DNA of 64,000 nt from Gymnogyps californianus. Taxonomy: Eukaryota; Chordata; Aves; Accipitriformes; Cathartidae. Every line of letters begins with the position of its first letter. Position 1 is the first letter of the stretch. Positions 1 to 12,499 of the stretch are shown one piece after another. The notes under the pieces are model-generated. The model was not told where the DNA came from. It searched no databases and saw only the letters and a list, made by a program, of their open reading frames with translations. The DNA lies in contig NC_059471.1 in the NCBI RefSeq assembly GCF_018139145.2, positions 217,205,494-217,269,493 on the forward strand. Direction: 5' to 3'. The translations under genes were made by a program, and so were the position numbers.

Positions 1-3000
1 AAGGTGTAGCCAAAGGAGAGGGGCAGAGTCTCTCAGGGGGGGTGATTTGGCTCAAGACCCTTCACCATACACCGTGCTTATGGCACAGGCCAAAGCAGCA
101 GCTCACCAGGGAGCCAGGTGACTTAATTCCGATTTGCCAAGCGGCTGGAAGACTTGAGAAGTGAAAACCAATATTGTGGGCAAGTATATAAGATCAAGCT
201 GTTCAGTCCTCTGCTAGGTGTATTAAATGCAGCTTGAATTTCCCATCAGTGCTCTGGGAGCTTAGGCATAATGGGAAATTGATAAATTGATTTTTTTTTT
301 TTAATACATCTAGCCTTAAATGTTTACTATTGATTTGCCATCTGAACCGCTTTGGCAGAGCCAAAATATTACCGGAATGCATCCTCGGTGTTTCCTTGGA
401 AATGTCATGTCACTCTAATTGAGTTTCTTGAAATTATTTGATTGCAGGATGGGGGAGACTTTTAGGGCTGAACGATTTGCTGGCGAGCCGGCTGCTTTCC
501 AGGCGCAGGGAGCTGGGGCTGCTCCAAACAAGGCGAAGCCAGAAGATTCCTGAACACACATTGGAGAAAGGCCTTTCTAAGCAAAGAACATTGCTACGAG
601 CAGTCAGCCCCGAGCGTGTGAAAAGCTGGAGCTTTAATGCACATAAAACCAGCTTCACAAATCCTTGCGGAGTTTGCATAGTGGAGGGCAATTTTGGAGC
701 ACGAGTGACCTCATCACTTGTTTCGTACGGATCACGCGGCTCCAGAGCTGAGCCCATGGGTCTATATCTATGAATATATGTGCACCTATAGCTTGAGCAT
801 GCTCAGCCCCTTTGCAGGAGGGCGTTTCTTGTGCATCCAGCCAGCGAAGTCTTGCAAGGAAGTGCAGAGAAGAGAAACTCGCCTCATCGCGGCATCCGAT
901 GTCCACGGGCAGTTTCTTAGCAACCCTGACAAAAGAAAATGCATTGTGAGAGATGAAGAGGCTGGGCCGGCGTAATTTAGTAATTTGATAATGATACAGT
1001 CCCTGAAATGGCCGACAGCACTGACAGCTGGGCCCCGAGCATCATCCAGCGTCCTCTGGCTGCGCCCGGCAGATTGGAGCGGACAGGCTGTTTGGGAGGG
1101 AGCTGGAAAAAGCCCTGTCTTCGCTCCTGCCGGAGTCAAAAGCAACAAAAAAGTTCATCGCCGTGTCGCTAGCCTGAATTGCGCTCAGCTAGGTTAATTA
1201 ATTACGCAGTATTTTTAGAGCAGGAGTAATTTAGGCTCTGGAGATGCCATGGAGGCAAATGGCCGTGAGTTAATGCAGGGCTGGACCTGAGCACTGGCAA
1301 GTCCATCTTGCAAAAGCCTCCACCCCATCCTCCATGCTTGGGCTCTGTGGGAGGCGGTGGAGGTTTGCGTGCCGTCCACAGCCCTTTTAGGTGATATCCA
1401 TTGCTTTTTGGAGCAATAGGAATCGCTACATCGCCGTATTGGTATATACAGCCTCTTGCCAGCGTCACTGGGAGGCTGCTGGTGAGTACTATCCCCTGCC
1501 CACTGCAAGGGTGGAATTGCAACCCAACAGCCACAACATCCTTGAGAAGGAGGGAAAATGCTGAAAAAGCCTGAAAAACCTTCTGTGCCAGGGACGCAGC
1601 TCTGCTTGTCTGAGCTGGGACAAGCAGGAGCAAAAATGGGGACGGATTTGCCCCTGACATTGTTGTCATGTGGGTTAGGAGGAAAACCAAGGAGAAACTC
1701 TCCCCATCTGGGAGCCGGTGCTCCTGCGGGACCTGCCTCAGGCTGTCCATCCTGCCCCATTTTGCACCCCAGACTGCCCTGGTAAATCCCATTGGATCCC
1801 TCAGGCTTCCTCTGGATGGCTCCTCGCCCATCCCCTGCCTTGGGCATCCCTTAGCCCAGCACCCTGAGCCCCAGCGATGGGCCCTGCATCCCCCAGATGT
1901 GCCCCACCCTGCCCCTGACACCACCCCAAGCACCTCCCCATGGATCGTGAAGCCAAGGGGCCAACCCATGGCCATGATCCCAGTGGCAAAGAAATGCTGG
2001 AGGAGCAATATAACCCATCTGTAGAGAAGCAATCATCGCATTTCTTAAGCAATGTCTCTCCCACCTGCCTCGTCCAGCTGCTGCAGCCTCACCAGCGAGG
2101 CTCACCAGCGATCCCTGCTTACGGAGGCAGGAAAAAGGAGAAGCAGCTCTTTTTATACTTCACTCCATGGGGTATAAATAGGTTTTACGTGTAGACCCAC
2201 TGTCAGGATAAACACCTCAAGGCCGGCGCCTCTCCTGCGTGTGGATCCAGGCTCCTGCTGCCTCCCTTTACATTTTTTCTTCATTTTAGATGTTTCCTTC
2301 CAACCGGAGATGTGATGCCCATGTAGCTGCAGGCACATACCACGTGTACAGGTAGGTGCAAACACCTCTTTGGAGAAGGGGTAGGAGGTGCAACAGAGAG
2401 ATAGCGGATAAAAAACATTGCAGCAAACACTTGGGGAAGACAATTTGGAGGATTTAAGATTATTTTTTCTTCTCCATTGCTTTTTTCTTTTCTTCCTTTG
2501 GAGGGAAAACATCAAGAACCAAGCTTTATTTCATGCCTGAAGGCTGTCAGTGGTGAAGTTGGTCTTTCGGTTCGGCCCGAGCGATTCTTGGAGAAGCATA
2601 TGTAGCAATCTGCAAAATAGCCCCAGCCCATTTTATCCCAAAGAGGCTTTCTGGTATTACATTTGCATCAAAAGCTCAAAGCAGAGCTAATTAATTGCCA
2701 AGGACATGAAACACTGAAGGTGGGGTGGGTAACTGCTCGTTACAGGCAGCCACGTGCTTTGCATATGACCGGGGCTGTAAATCCCCTGTGATCCTGCAGC
2801 AGCAGCAAGAGACTCGGGGCCCAAGAAGGTGAAAAAAGGGCAAGAAAGGGAAAACAATAATTCAGCCCCTGCAAAACTAATAAACTCCATGTCCCCAGCT
2901 CCTCTCCTCCCTCTGCTGACGTCCCATCTTGAAGTGACAGGGCTTTCTAAGCCCCCAGTGCCCACTATATGGCCACCTTGGAGAGACATGCAGGGACTTG

Positions 3001-6000
3001 CTGCTGCTGAGCTGTTGGAAGGAGTGAAAATCACCCCCAAAATGGGGTTATGGGGAAGAGAAACCCACCAAAAATCCTCACGGGAGAGGAAGGGCCGTTC
3101 GCTGCAGGGTTATGGAGAGATGGGCGATCTCATATCACAGCAACGTCCTCCTCCCTCCGCAGCCTTGAAAATGCAAATTGAGTCTTAGAGATTATTAAAG
3201 AAGGGACAAAGCAAATCAGAAAACTCCCTTCTGCCCCTCTATGGACCTACAGTGCATCCGTGTCTGACTCCTCTATGCAATTCTGGTGCTGGAAGCAGTA
3301 AATAGGACCTCGCATCGCATTGCCTTTGCCTCCCCGGGCCAGGCAAAACTGTGCTGCTATTTGGGGCATGCATTTTGCTTTCAAGGCTTCTGGTGTGATA
3401 TGACCACAAGTCGCTGTGTCTTATTTTTCCCAGTAGCGGAATGGTTGTAGTGATGAAACTTTAATAAGATCCTCTTCGGCTGCCCACATTTGGGCTTTAA
3501 ATGATGATTCACAGAAGGAAATTGAGCTCAGTGAGAGCGAGAGAGGCTGCGGAGAGGTGGGAAGGTGTCCTGCTCCTGAAAAGACAGATGCACGAGGGAG
3601 ACGTGCAAGGATGCTCGTGACAAAGCCTGCGTTTTTCGTAAGTTTGGTAATTTTCAGAGAAACTTTTGGGAGTTTGAGTCCCCTCTGCCACCATCCAGCT
3701 CCCATGGGTGCCCCAGGCTGTTGGTAGCACGGCTCCCTCCTTCCCCAGGGTCAGCTGGGGTTATTTTCATGCTGTGACATTTTCAGTTTTGCAGCAAAAT
3801 GTACTCCCCAATCCTCTGGGAAAGCAAAGACGGAAGCAGGGATCTGTAAGCCGCGGTAGCCAGCCAGTGACAGCTAAAACAGTCCAGTTTGCTTTTAAAG
3901 CAGACTGATAGGGATGAACCAGGCAGTTTGACTTCTTCCATCTTTCTTTCTTAGGCGCTGCCTTCTCTTTCCTATTTTCCCCTAATAAAATCACTGTGAA
4001 GACTCCACGTCTGGCATGCGGATTTGCCTTCTGCAAGGACATTGTCCCACACCGACCCTTCCCAACAGCAAAGCATTTTATGGGTAAATCATAGAAATAC
4101 ATCCTAGTATCTGCTCAGGAGATGGAGATGGGTTTCACCACCTGGCTCCAGCGGTGACCTGCTGAATGACGGGAAATGCATTCACCTCCAGCTTCTCTCT
4201 CAGGTAGTTTTTGTCATCTGCAGGAAAAAAATGAATAGACTTACATTTACATGGGTCATTCTGGCAGCAGGATTGACTTTTGAGGGGGACCCATGTGCAT
4301 ACGCCATTCCTTCAAATGTAGGTTGTCTTTAGGCTTGTTTTGATTGGTTTTTTGCCTTTGCAGCCACGGGGATGATCTGTCTCAAGCCTGGCTGCCCAGG
4401 AAAGCAGTTTGTTAAGCATTAAGTCCCTCCCTGCTTTCAGTCTGCTCTTGTGCCCTTGTGCCCTGAGACCTTTGAGATCCACTGCCACCCAGTTCAGTCA
4501 AATGGGGTGAGGTTCAAGCCCAACCATGTGAAGACAGACCCACGGTGGAGGTGGGTAGCGGCCCTTGTCACCCTCCTGTGCAAGGCTGCCGCAGTAGCTG
4601 CAGACACCAAAGAGCCCAGGTGGGAGTTGACACTGACAAACACCCCCTCAAAGTCCTGCAGGACCTCCTAGTATGTGGGCGAGCCCTTTCCCAATGTCCC
4701 CAAGTCACCTCATTGCAGCCACCAACCGGGAAGGGCTGAACACTCCATTTCCAACCATTCAGAGCATGCACAACCCATGGGGACAGCCTGAAGCAGCTGC
4801 AATGGATAAAAACTACACGCTCACACCTTCTCCCTCCATCACACATGCTCTCCTCTCAACCCCAGGAAAGCTTCAGTGAGAGAGGACCACCACCCCACCA
4901 CCAGGGACGGGATGGTTGCAAAGGTGGAGCAGCCATCACTTGTGTGGATGCAGCTAAATAGACTTTACCCTGTCGCAACCTACAGTCTTCATATAGTTTA
5001 ATTCCCTTTGGAGATGCACTGAAATAAGTTAAAGACCTCATCACCTCTGGGAGAAAGTAGGTTTTAGGAAGGCTTAATTAATCTACTTTGACATCACATC
5101 TTTCCCCAACCTATGTTCCCTTCCTCAAGTACCTGAATCACAGGTTCCCAGTGATTTTGGCAATAGCAGGGCTTTAGTTGTGGCCTGAAGACCTGCAGCT
5201 CCCAGAGGTGATCAGGGACACCAGGTCCTTGCATCAAAGGGGCACACCAGGCCTTGATTTCTGGGGTACAAGTTTTGCCCTACCTTTGGGGCCGGTGGAT
5301 GCTAGACCCACGCCCCATGCCAGAAGCAATAACCTTTCCACATCTTTTATATTCCTCAGCTGATCTCCTCTGAGCAGGTGACAACTGAGTCCAAAATGCC
5401 ACCGGAGATATTTTCAGTGGTTCCCCTGGCCCTTTTAAAGAGCTCCTCTACCCCAATGGGATGTGATGCCAGGGTGTGGGATGGAGACATCCCCTCTGGT
5501 AGGCAGAGGGGGACCCACTTTCTGAGTGCCCCCACACCTTCCATGAAATACCCATTGGCCAGGTCAACACCCAGAGCTCCCATCCCATGTGTACTTACAT
5601 GCTCAACCCCCTTCTTCTATCCCCAGACCAACAAAATCAGGGAAGGTGAGTCCCTAACCCACTCTGAAGCATGCAGGGCTATCAGTGGTCCGAGCCAAAC
5701 AGGGTCCAAGGGTCTCCTGAGCATTCTGCAAGGACCATAGCAAACATCTGCGGCCCTCAGGGAGCAAAAGGATGCAAAACACATCTCTCCAAGGAGGCAT
5801 GATGGGAGAGAAATGCTGGTGAAGCCCTCACTGTCCACTCCAGGCACAAAGCCTTCTTCCATGGGTAGTCAAACCTGGGTTGAGTCAAACCTGGGTGGAG
5901 TTTAGCACCACCCAACGAATTGCATATATTTCAAAAAGCTAGTTAAATAACTCCTGCCAAGCTTCAGGTCTTGCCCTGCGATGTCCCCTGGTCCGCCACA

Positions 6001-9000
6001 CTAATTAAGCTACCAGGTAACGGTGCTGACTCAAGCCCTTCTTACCCTGTGGAGGTCAAGGAAAGGCAGGACACAAGCCAAGCGGGAGGAAGCCGAAGGT
6101 TGCTGAGAATCAGCACTTGTGCATCTGCAAAGAGCACAAGGGGAAATCATTTTTAATGGACCTCCACCGTGGGGGACGGTTTGGAAATAGCTCCCATCTA
6201 TCACTGCTTCCTCACCGCAGGGCGTGAGCTGAAGGGTTTCATCAGCTCCACGGACCATGCAGCCCTTAGAGACACCTCGTCCCTCTGCAATAAATGAGCC
6301 CACAAGCGTTTGCCAGAGGGAGAGGAGAGAGGACTGCGGGCCAGGTGGTGATTTCCCTCGCTCTTGCTAGGAAGAAGTCCTTCTAATGGAGTTTCCCACC
6401 CAGCTCTTTGCGTTGAAGTCTGCAAGCGAGTTTGCTTGCCCAAAAATATGACCAAAGGCTCCAAAGATTTGGCAAATGAAGCCGCCTTCCAGGTCTCAGT
6501 GAAGGAGGGGAAAAGAAAACGTCAGCCCAGGAGATGAAAGCTTCAAATGAAAATGAAAGAGGAGTGAATTGCTGGAGTGGTGGATCCTGATGTGTCTCAG
6601 CCAACAGCTGGAGGTGATTAAGGGGAAGAACTGAAGCCAAAGGGGAGCTCTCAACATCACTCGTCGCTGCCTCTCAGACAACGGCCAGCAACTTCAGGAG
6701 CTGGGTTAGAAGCTCAAAGATGCTCATCCAAGAATATCCATAGTCATGGCTCCTTTCCTCCAAAGGAGCAGCTGTGACCATCGCTGGTGTGTGATCCAGG
6801 AGCCAGAACATCTCCCCATCCTAACTCAGAGCCCATCCAGGGTCACTACTGGCTGCTGTTATCTTTCATGGGGTTGCTCAGAAGATTTTTCCCCACCTTT
6901 GGTAGCATTTGTCCCTTCCCAGGGATAACTGCACCTCACCAGCCCTTTGCTAGAGGAAGGTGGCAATGGCATTTCCAAGCAGGTTTCAGAGAGGAGCTCA
7001 GATAAGCAGGCAGGGCTGAGCAGGGTCCTGGGGCCACCAGGAGCCCCCAGCCCAGCCGCAAATCTGCAGTGGCCATTGGAAGGACCCTCAACCAGAGACC
7101 TGACTCCTTTGGGTGTCTCAGCCCCGGATCACATGGAGCAACCCCTGTTTCCAGCAGGGAGATCTCCATCCCCATCCTCTTTATAGCTCAAAGCACTTTT
7201 GCTTGCAAACCGGTGTCGTGGGGTATTGCAGGAGACCTCTCTCTGACCACACCAGGACCAAAGTGGTACTGGGATCCCAGATTGGGGGTTTTCCTGCCTT
7301 GCTGCTTTCTTGGGGCAATCTGAGTTAATTCTGCTGGACCTCAGTGGATTTGGGGAGTTTGAGGATTTTTTTTTTCTCAAGACACACATTATCCCTACCT
7401 CCATGCTGCACCTGGGACCGTGCTACCACATCCTGGAAGAACTTTCCCAAAATTTCAATCTTCCACAGGTTTCCCTGCCTGCGTGGGAGGAGAAAAACCC
7501 CCCGAGATGGGGAACCCGGCAGAAGGCAGAGCAGTGTGAGCGGGGCAAGTCTGTCCCTGCTGCGGATGGGGGTTATGAGCGCTGGCCCAGGGCAAAACCC
7601 TGCCAAGGTGCTGCGCCAGCCCCTCTCTTCGTAGAAACAGATTAATTGAGATAACACTGTTAATCGATACTGAAAACCCCAACAGTTATCCTTAGGGGGC
7701 ATAAAAACCTTTGCATTTAAAATATCCTTGCACCGAATGCCTGGCTACCTGGAGGAGCCGGGGAGAAGCGTGTCTGCGTGATCCTACAAAGTCCCAGCGT
7801 TGGTGACAGCCCCGTTTTCGGGTGACACTCACCAGGCTGTTGGGTTCAGACATCTTTTTTTTTCCCCCCTCCTTTTTTCCTTCTGAATGGGGAGAGGCAC
7901 CACAGCCCCGTGACGTTGCCAGCTCCTTCTGATTTCATTTTAATGAAATCATGCCCAAATGAAGGCTCCACGTCTGGAGTTACGACTCAAACCCCGTGAT
8001 CGCTCATTTTTATATATACACGAGGGAGGGGAAAAGCGTTTCCATAGAGAGAAAAAATATCACAGCCCTCTTAATAACAATAAAAGAAAAGCGAGGGTGC
8101 AGAAGTTCAGGGGAATGCGCCTGATGCCTCTCTCCTCAGAGTGAGACCGCAGCAACTCCTTCCCATCCCGACCAACGAGGACTACCAGGTGAGTGCCTGG
8201 ATTTCATTTATTAACCAGCAGCCGGCTTCATTTGCACAAACTTTAAATATTTCAGTGCTTTCCTTGGGAGATCAGGTCCCACATTTCTCTGCAAGAAAAA
8301 AAAAAAGGCAGGATAGGGAAAGGCAGTTCAAGATATTGTGTTAAGAGACTCCCCCCACCCTCCCTCCTAACCAAATATCTTTTTTTATTATTATAACAGT
8401 TTTTGGAGGCAGATCAGGCTGGGCAGCATGGGAAGGGTTTGGAAATCTTGGGAAATCGAAATGTGGGGATACAAATCACTGCTGTAGTTAAAGGGATGGG
8501 GAGGAGGGCACAGCCCCATTCCCACCGGGTCAGCTTGAATTTTGGAGCTCTGGGAATCAGCATCGTCAGGAGAGAGTCATTAGGAAAGTGGAGGCAGCAT
8601 TAGACAGAAAGAGTTTTAAAAGTCTACAGGTCTCATCCACGGCATTATTTTATTCCAGACTTACTTTTTGATGGGGAAAAAATGAACTTAATCTGATGCC
8701 TCTACTGCGAAGGAGCCCGTGATAACCAGCAAATAGCTTTGTCCCCAGTTTGCAGAGCTGCCTTGCCGGCGTGATATACTTTTCTCTTTTAAAGCGAGAG
8801 GCAGATCTTCAGCCGATACAGATGGTCCTGCCGTGGCTGTCGGCACCATCTCAATATAATGCCTGTAAATTGCTCACGGGCATCCAGGCAATTTCCACCC
8901 GCAGGAATGGCACCCGCAGGTCACCCTCCAGCAGCCGTAGATTTAACTCTGACTTCCTCAGATCTGCCGCAGGCAGTTTTTCTTCCTTTTCTGCTTTTTT

Positions 9001-10050
9001 TTGGGGGGGTGGGAGGAGGAAAATCCAATTCCAGCTTGCTTTCTGGACCAAAAAAACTTTCTGGCATGCTGGGGCACAAAACAACCATGCAAAAATAAAA
9101 AAAAAAAAAGAAACAAAAATATCAGCTCATGCTGTCCGGCCAGCGCAGCCAGACGCTGCATTTTTTTGCTGCTTTGCCTTGATTTTTGCTCTTTTTGCCA
9201 GGATATCCACCCCACAGCCGAAGACCAGGAAACCAGGCGCTGGGTGCGGATGCGTTTCAGCTGCGTTTCCCCCTTGCTCTGCCTTTCCCCTCACTCGGCC
9301 GAGGTCCCCAAAGAGTTTTGCTAAGCGGAAAAAGCCCAAGCCGGCCGCGGGGCCAAGCCACCCGTTTCAGACAGTCGTGAAGAAATAGCTGTCAGGGAGA
9401 GGCGAGGTGGAGATGCTGCTCCACGGCTCTGGAGAGGGCAGCGGCAGCTCAAACCAGCTCAGTTCTCTCCCAGCAGCTCTGCCGGCTCTGCAAGGGCTTT
9501 CGGTGACATTCCCATTCTCCATGCAGCAGCTCAAGGCCAGTGTCCCCAGGAGAGCAGGGGCTGCAGACAGGGGCGAGAAATTTAGCAATTTCTAAATTCA
9601 TGCCCCAAGCCCCTCGTCCTGCTAGCAGGGGTTCAAGGAGTTTGCTGGGGGGGGAGCTGCTTCATCTGGGGCTGAAACACAGCTGCAAAAGGGGATGCTT
9701 TAGGGTGGGAGAAAGATGTTTGTCCTGTTAAGCTTTTGCAAGCAAAAACTAAGTCCCAGGATTTAAATGTCTGATTCGGGGCTGAAGGAAGGAGATTTTG
9801 GGCCCCAAATTGCCCTCGCATGGGGGTTGTGTGCCTGGGAAGGGTTTTCCTTCCCCATCCTATAGTAACGGCTTTGCTGGCACTGCCTGGGTCATGCCAC
9901 GGCTGCTGCACGTCCTTCCTCTCTTGTCTGGATGCAGGGCAGAGTTAAGGGGATGGTTGTTGCCTGGGGGAGCTCTGTGGGGTTTTGTGCAGGGGCGAGG
10001 GAGGCAAAGAAGTGGAAATCGAACAGCTCCCTCAAATCCTGCCTGTACTA
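1..10050. other. Intergenic DNA upstream of UCN3, no gene recognised
   Basis: No reading frame in this stretch resembles a known protein or has bounded exon structure. The open frames are short, overlap on both strands and have low-complexity or Pro/Gly/Ser-rich composition. Visible landmarks are a CpG-retaining block at about 430-1210, a purine-rich/A-rich stretch near 9095-9120, and AT-rich sequence with homeodomain-type TAAT cores at about 7640-7740. It may contain regulatory elements of UCN3 or of a gene to the left, but nothing here proves that. Confidence 0.6.
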
Positions 10051-10213
10051 CTTGCCCCAATCTCCCCCTCCGAGGGAAAGCAAAGGGCAGAGTTAAGGGG
10101 AAAAACCTGCCCTGATCTCTCCCTCCAAGGGATGGCAAAGGGCAGAGTTAAGGGGATAAACCTGCCCCAATCTCCTCATCCACAGGACAGCGAAGGGCAG
10201 AGTTAAGGTGACA
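10051..10213. repeat. 55-bp minisatellite, three copies
   Basis: Three adjacent units begin at 10051, 10106 and 10161. Each starts with a CTTGCCC/CCTGCCC-type block and ends with GGGCAGAGTTAAGG. The same GCAGAGTTAAGGGG end also occurs alone near 9940, so a diverged outlying unit probably lies to the left. The units differ by scattered substitutions. Confidence 0.75.
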
Positions 10214-10481
10214 GCAGTTTCAGGGACCACGGCTCAGTGGCAGAAGAGCAGGTCCAGGGTGACAGCTCCTGGGGACAAGTGATTTGATTTGATTTTTGGA
10301 TCAGTCTGAGGACATCTCCCCCACCCAGCAGCTCCTCGTGCAGCAAGGCACGGCCTCCCTTCGCGGCGGTGGCCCCAAGACACAGTCCACGGAGACTCGC
10401 AGGAGCCATCCTGCTCTGCAAGAGCTTCCCGGGAGCTTCCCCCAGCCTCCTTGGCTCCTCCACACTCCCGTCCCCATGGGA

Positions 10482-10487
10482 TATAAA
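10482..10487 (+). promoter_or_regulatory. TATA-like box, candidate UCN3 promoter
   Basis: A TATAAA motif lies about 1.25 kb upstream of the UCN3 coding exon. UCN3 genes are known to have a non-coding first exon followed by one intron and a single coding exon, so a promoter at about this distance is plausible. I could not define the first exon or its donor with certainty, so this is a candidate only. Confidence 0.25.
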
Positions 10488-11738
10488 TTAGCAGCTCACA
10501 GCCCTAAACCAGCGGTGAAACCCCAGCCCCAGGCGGGGTTCCCGCACCCCTGGGGACTGTCCCCCGGCCAGAGCTTGCCATGTGACATGCTTGCCACAAG
10601 ATGGGGCCCGAAGATTGGGAATGCGAGCACGCCTCCAGGCACTTGGAGGGACCATGTGCCCTTGGGGCTGGCCTTGGGGACATTTGTCTGACCTCGACAT
10701 GGGCAAAGACCCCCACCGAGAGACCCCTTGTGACCTTTTAGGTGGCCTTTTTGTGAGCGGTCGGGTGGGTATACAGGGAGATGGGTTGCTTCCCGGAGAG
10801 ATGGGACTCGGAGACGGGGAGGTTTTGCAGAGCAGGAGGGTTTTCCCAAGGTTTTCAGCCCCTGCTAGACCCTAAAATGACTGTATTTCAAGCAGGGAGT
10901 GATGCTGCTGTGCTGTGATTTTGGAGGCGCCCCCAGGTCCCCAGGCAGGGCTGCCCACGGAGGGGAATGTGCCCCAAATGTACCATCAGATGTGGCCGCC
11001 TGTCCTGCACCCAGGGTGGAGGGGGGTCCTGGGGATGGAGCCATGGGGTAACAGGCAACCCCAGAGCACCCGAGGCCGGGGTGGAAAGGGGGCATGGGGC
11101 CATCACGCTGGATCCTCCTCCAGCACTGGGACCTACCCCACTCCCCATGCCCTTTTCAGACCAAGTTGGGTGAGATGGGCAATTGCCAACTTCAGAGAGC
11201 ACAGAAACATCTCGGGTGGCTTAAGGCTGACCAGAGAGGAGCTGAAAGGAAAACCCAACTTTAAAGCAGTTGGTGGTACACATGGTTACTCTGTGGAGGT
11301 GTTATCATGGCGGAGAGGGCTGCACGGGGACTGCAATGAGATTGCCCCAGGCAGGGGGCATGGTAGAAACCAGCTCTCCTGCAGCAGGCACTTGTGTTTG
11401 GGCAAAGGGATGGCCAAATCTTCCCCTCCATGGAGGCTGCAGCCTTGCAAAGCACCTTGGACACCCCACCTCCCACCCAGCACCCCAAAACCAAGGGCTG
11501 GGGGGTTGCACCTTGGAAAAGGAGGCCCCAAGGCAACTCATTCCCACCTGCCCTAACCATCAGATGGGAGCTGGGGGGATCTGGGAGGTGAACCCAAGAG
11601 TGCAGGACCTGGGAGGTGAACCCAGGTCCATGGGATGTGGGAGGACGAGGGGATGATGGTCCTCTGCCCCGGGCCCCATGGGAAGCTCATGCCCATCTCT
11701 GCCCTCCCCTCACTCTCTCCACTGGGCAGGCCACCGCA

Positions 11739-12209
11739 ATGCCCCACACCAGGCTGCTGCTCCTCCTCGCCCTCCTCTGTGCTGCCGAGACCGGCCAGGC
11801 TCTCCGCCTCTACAACGCCGCCTCCATCTTCAGCTGCCTCAACACGGCCCTCACCGAAGCCTGGAAGAGCCGCCCGGAGGAAAACACCATCTTGGACAAG
11901 CGTGGCTTCGACTCCCCATTGCCAGTGGAAGTGTCTGAGGAGGAGGAGGGGGAGGACGTGGTGGATGAAGAGATGGGGAAAAGGACGTTCCCGGGGGAAG
12001 GCCATTACAAATACGTCTCCCAAGCACAGGTGAAGGGCAAGACATACCAAAACCGGGCCAAAAGCGACCGCCGCACCAAGGTCACCCTCTCCCTCGACGT
12101 CCCCACCAACATCATGAACATCCTCTTCAACATCGCCAAAGCCAAGAACTTGCGGGCAAAGGCCGCCGCCAATGCGCACCTCATGGCCCAAATCGGGCGG
12201 CGGAAGTGA
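11739..12209 (+). CDS. UCN3: Urocortin-3 preprohormone
   Basis: This 156-residue secreted hormone precursor of the CRF family lies in one coding exon, as in other UCN3 genes. An acceptor (CTCTCTCCACTGGGCAG) ends at 11729, ten bases before the ATG, so this ATG is preferred over the upstream in-frame one at 11616. Residues 1 to about 21 form a leucine-rich signal peptide. An acidic spacer follows (about 66-78, [13 protein letters not shown]), with dibasic KR sites at 54-55 and 81-82. The mature peptide is 113-152, released after Arg111-Arg112; Gly153 is the amide donor, followed by RRK. The core [12 protein letters not shown] and the end NAHLMAQI are diagnostic of UCN3. The family product is a selective CRF receptor 2 ligand acting in pancreatic islet and brain. 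The precursor is slightly shorter than the mammalian one (about 161 residues). No damage is seen. Confidence 0.96.
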   Translation: MPHTRLLLLLALLCAAETGQALRLYNAASIFSCLNTALTEAWKSRPEENTILDKRGFDSPLPVEVSEEEEGEDVVDEEMGKRTFPGEGHYKYVSQAQVKGKTYQNRAKSDRRTKVTLSLDVPTNIMNILFNIAKAKNLRAKAAANAHLMAQIGRRK

Positions 12210-12480
12210 CCCCCCACGGGGTAGGGGGGACTTGGAGCAGGGCTGGCTGTGTGGGGCCACCACCCGGCCCCAGCCTGCTGGCCAGAGGGGACTGACGGCT
12301 GTGTATGATATCAGTGTTGTATATTTTTGACCCGTAGAGCTACCTAACTTTCATATCTCTTCTTCCTCCTTCTCTCCTTCCTGATCTCCTCCGTCCCTCC
12401 TCCTCGACATTTCCATGCGTGGGGAAGAGGCTCGTGTCCACAGCAGGGTAAGGGGACGTGTCGCCTCGGGAAGGTCCCTA

Positions 12481-12486
12481 ATTAAA
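12481..12486 (+). terminator. UCN3 polyadenylation signal (ATTAAA)
   Basis: ATTAAA lies 272 bases after the UCN3 stop codon, with T/GT-rich sequence following. It is the first plausible poly(A) signal downstream and gives a 3'UTR of about 300 bases. Confidence 0.55.
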
Positions 12487-12499
12487 GCTATGATCTCTT

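Noticed and set aside
1202..2032. 276-codon minus-strand open frame
   Set aside because: It is Gly/Trp/Pro-rich, overlaps other open frames on both strands, has no recognisable domain, and lies in GC-skewed intergenic DNA.
8750..9388. 212-codon plus-strand open frame
   Set aside because: It contains stretches translated from T- and A-runs (FFWGGG, KIKKKK) and has no known domain; likely chance.
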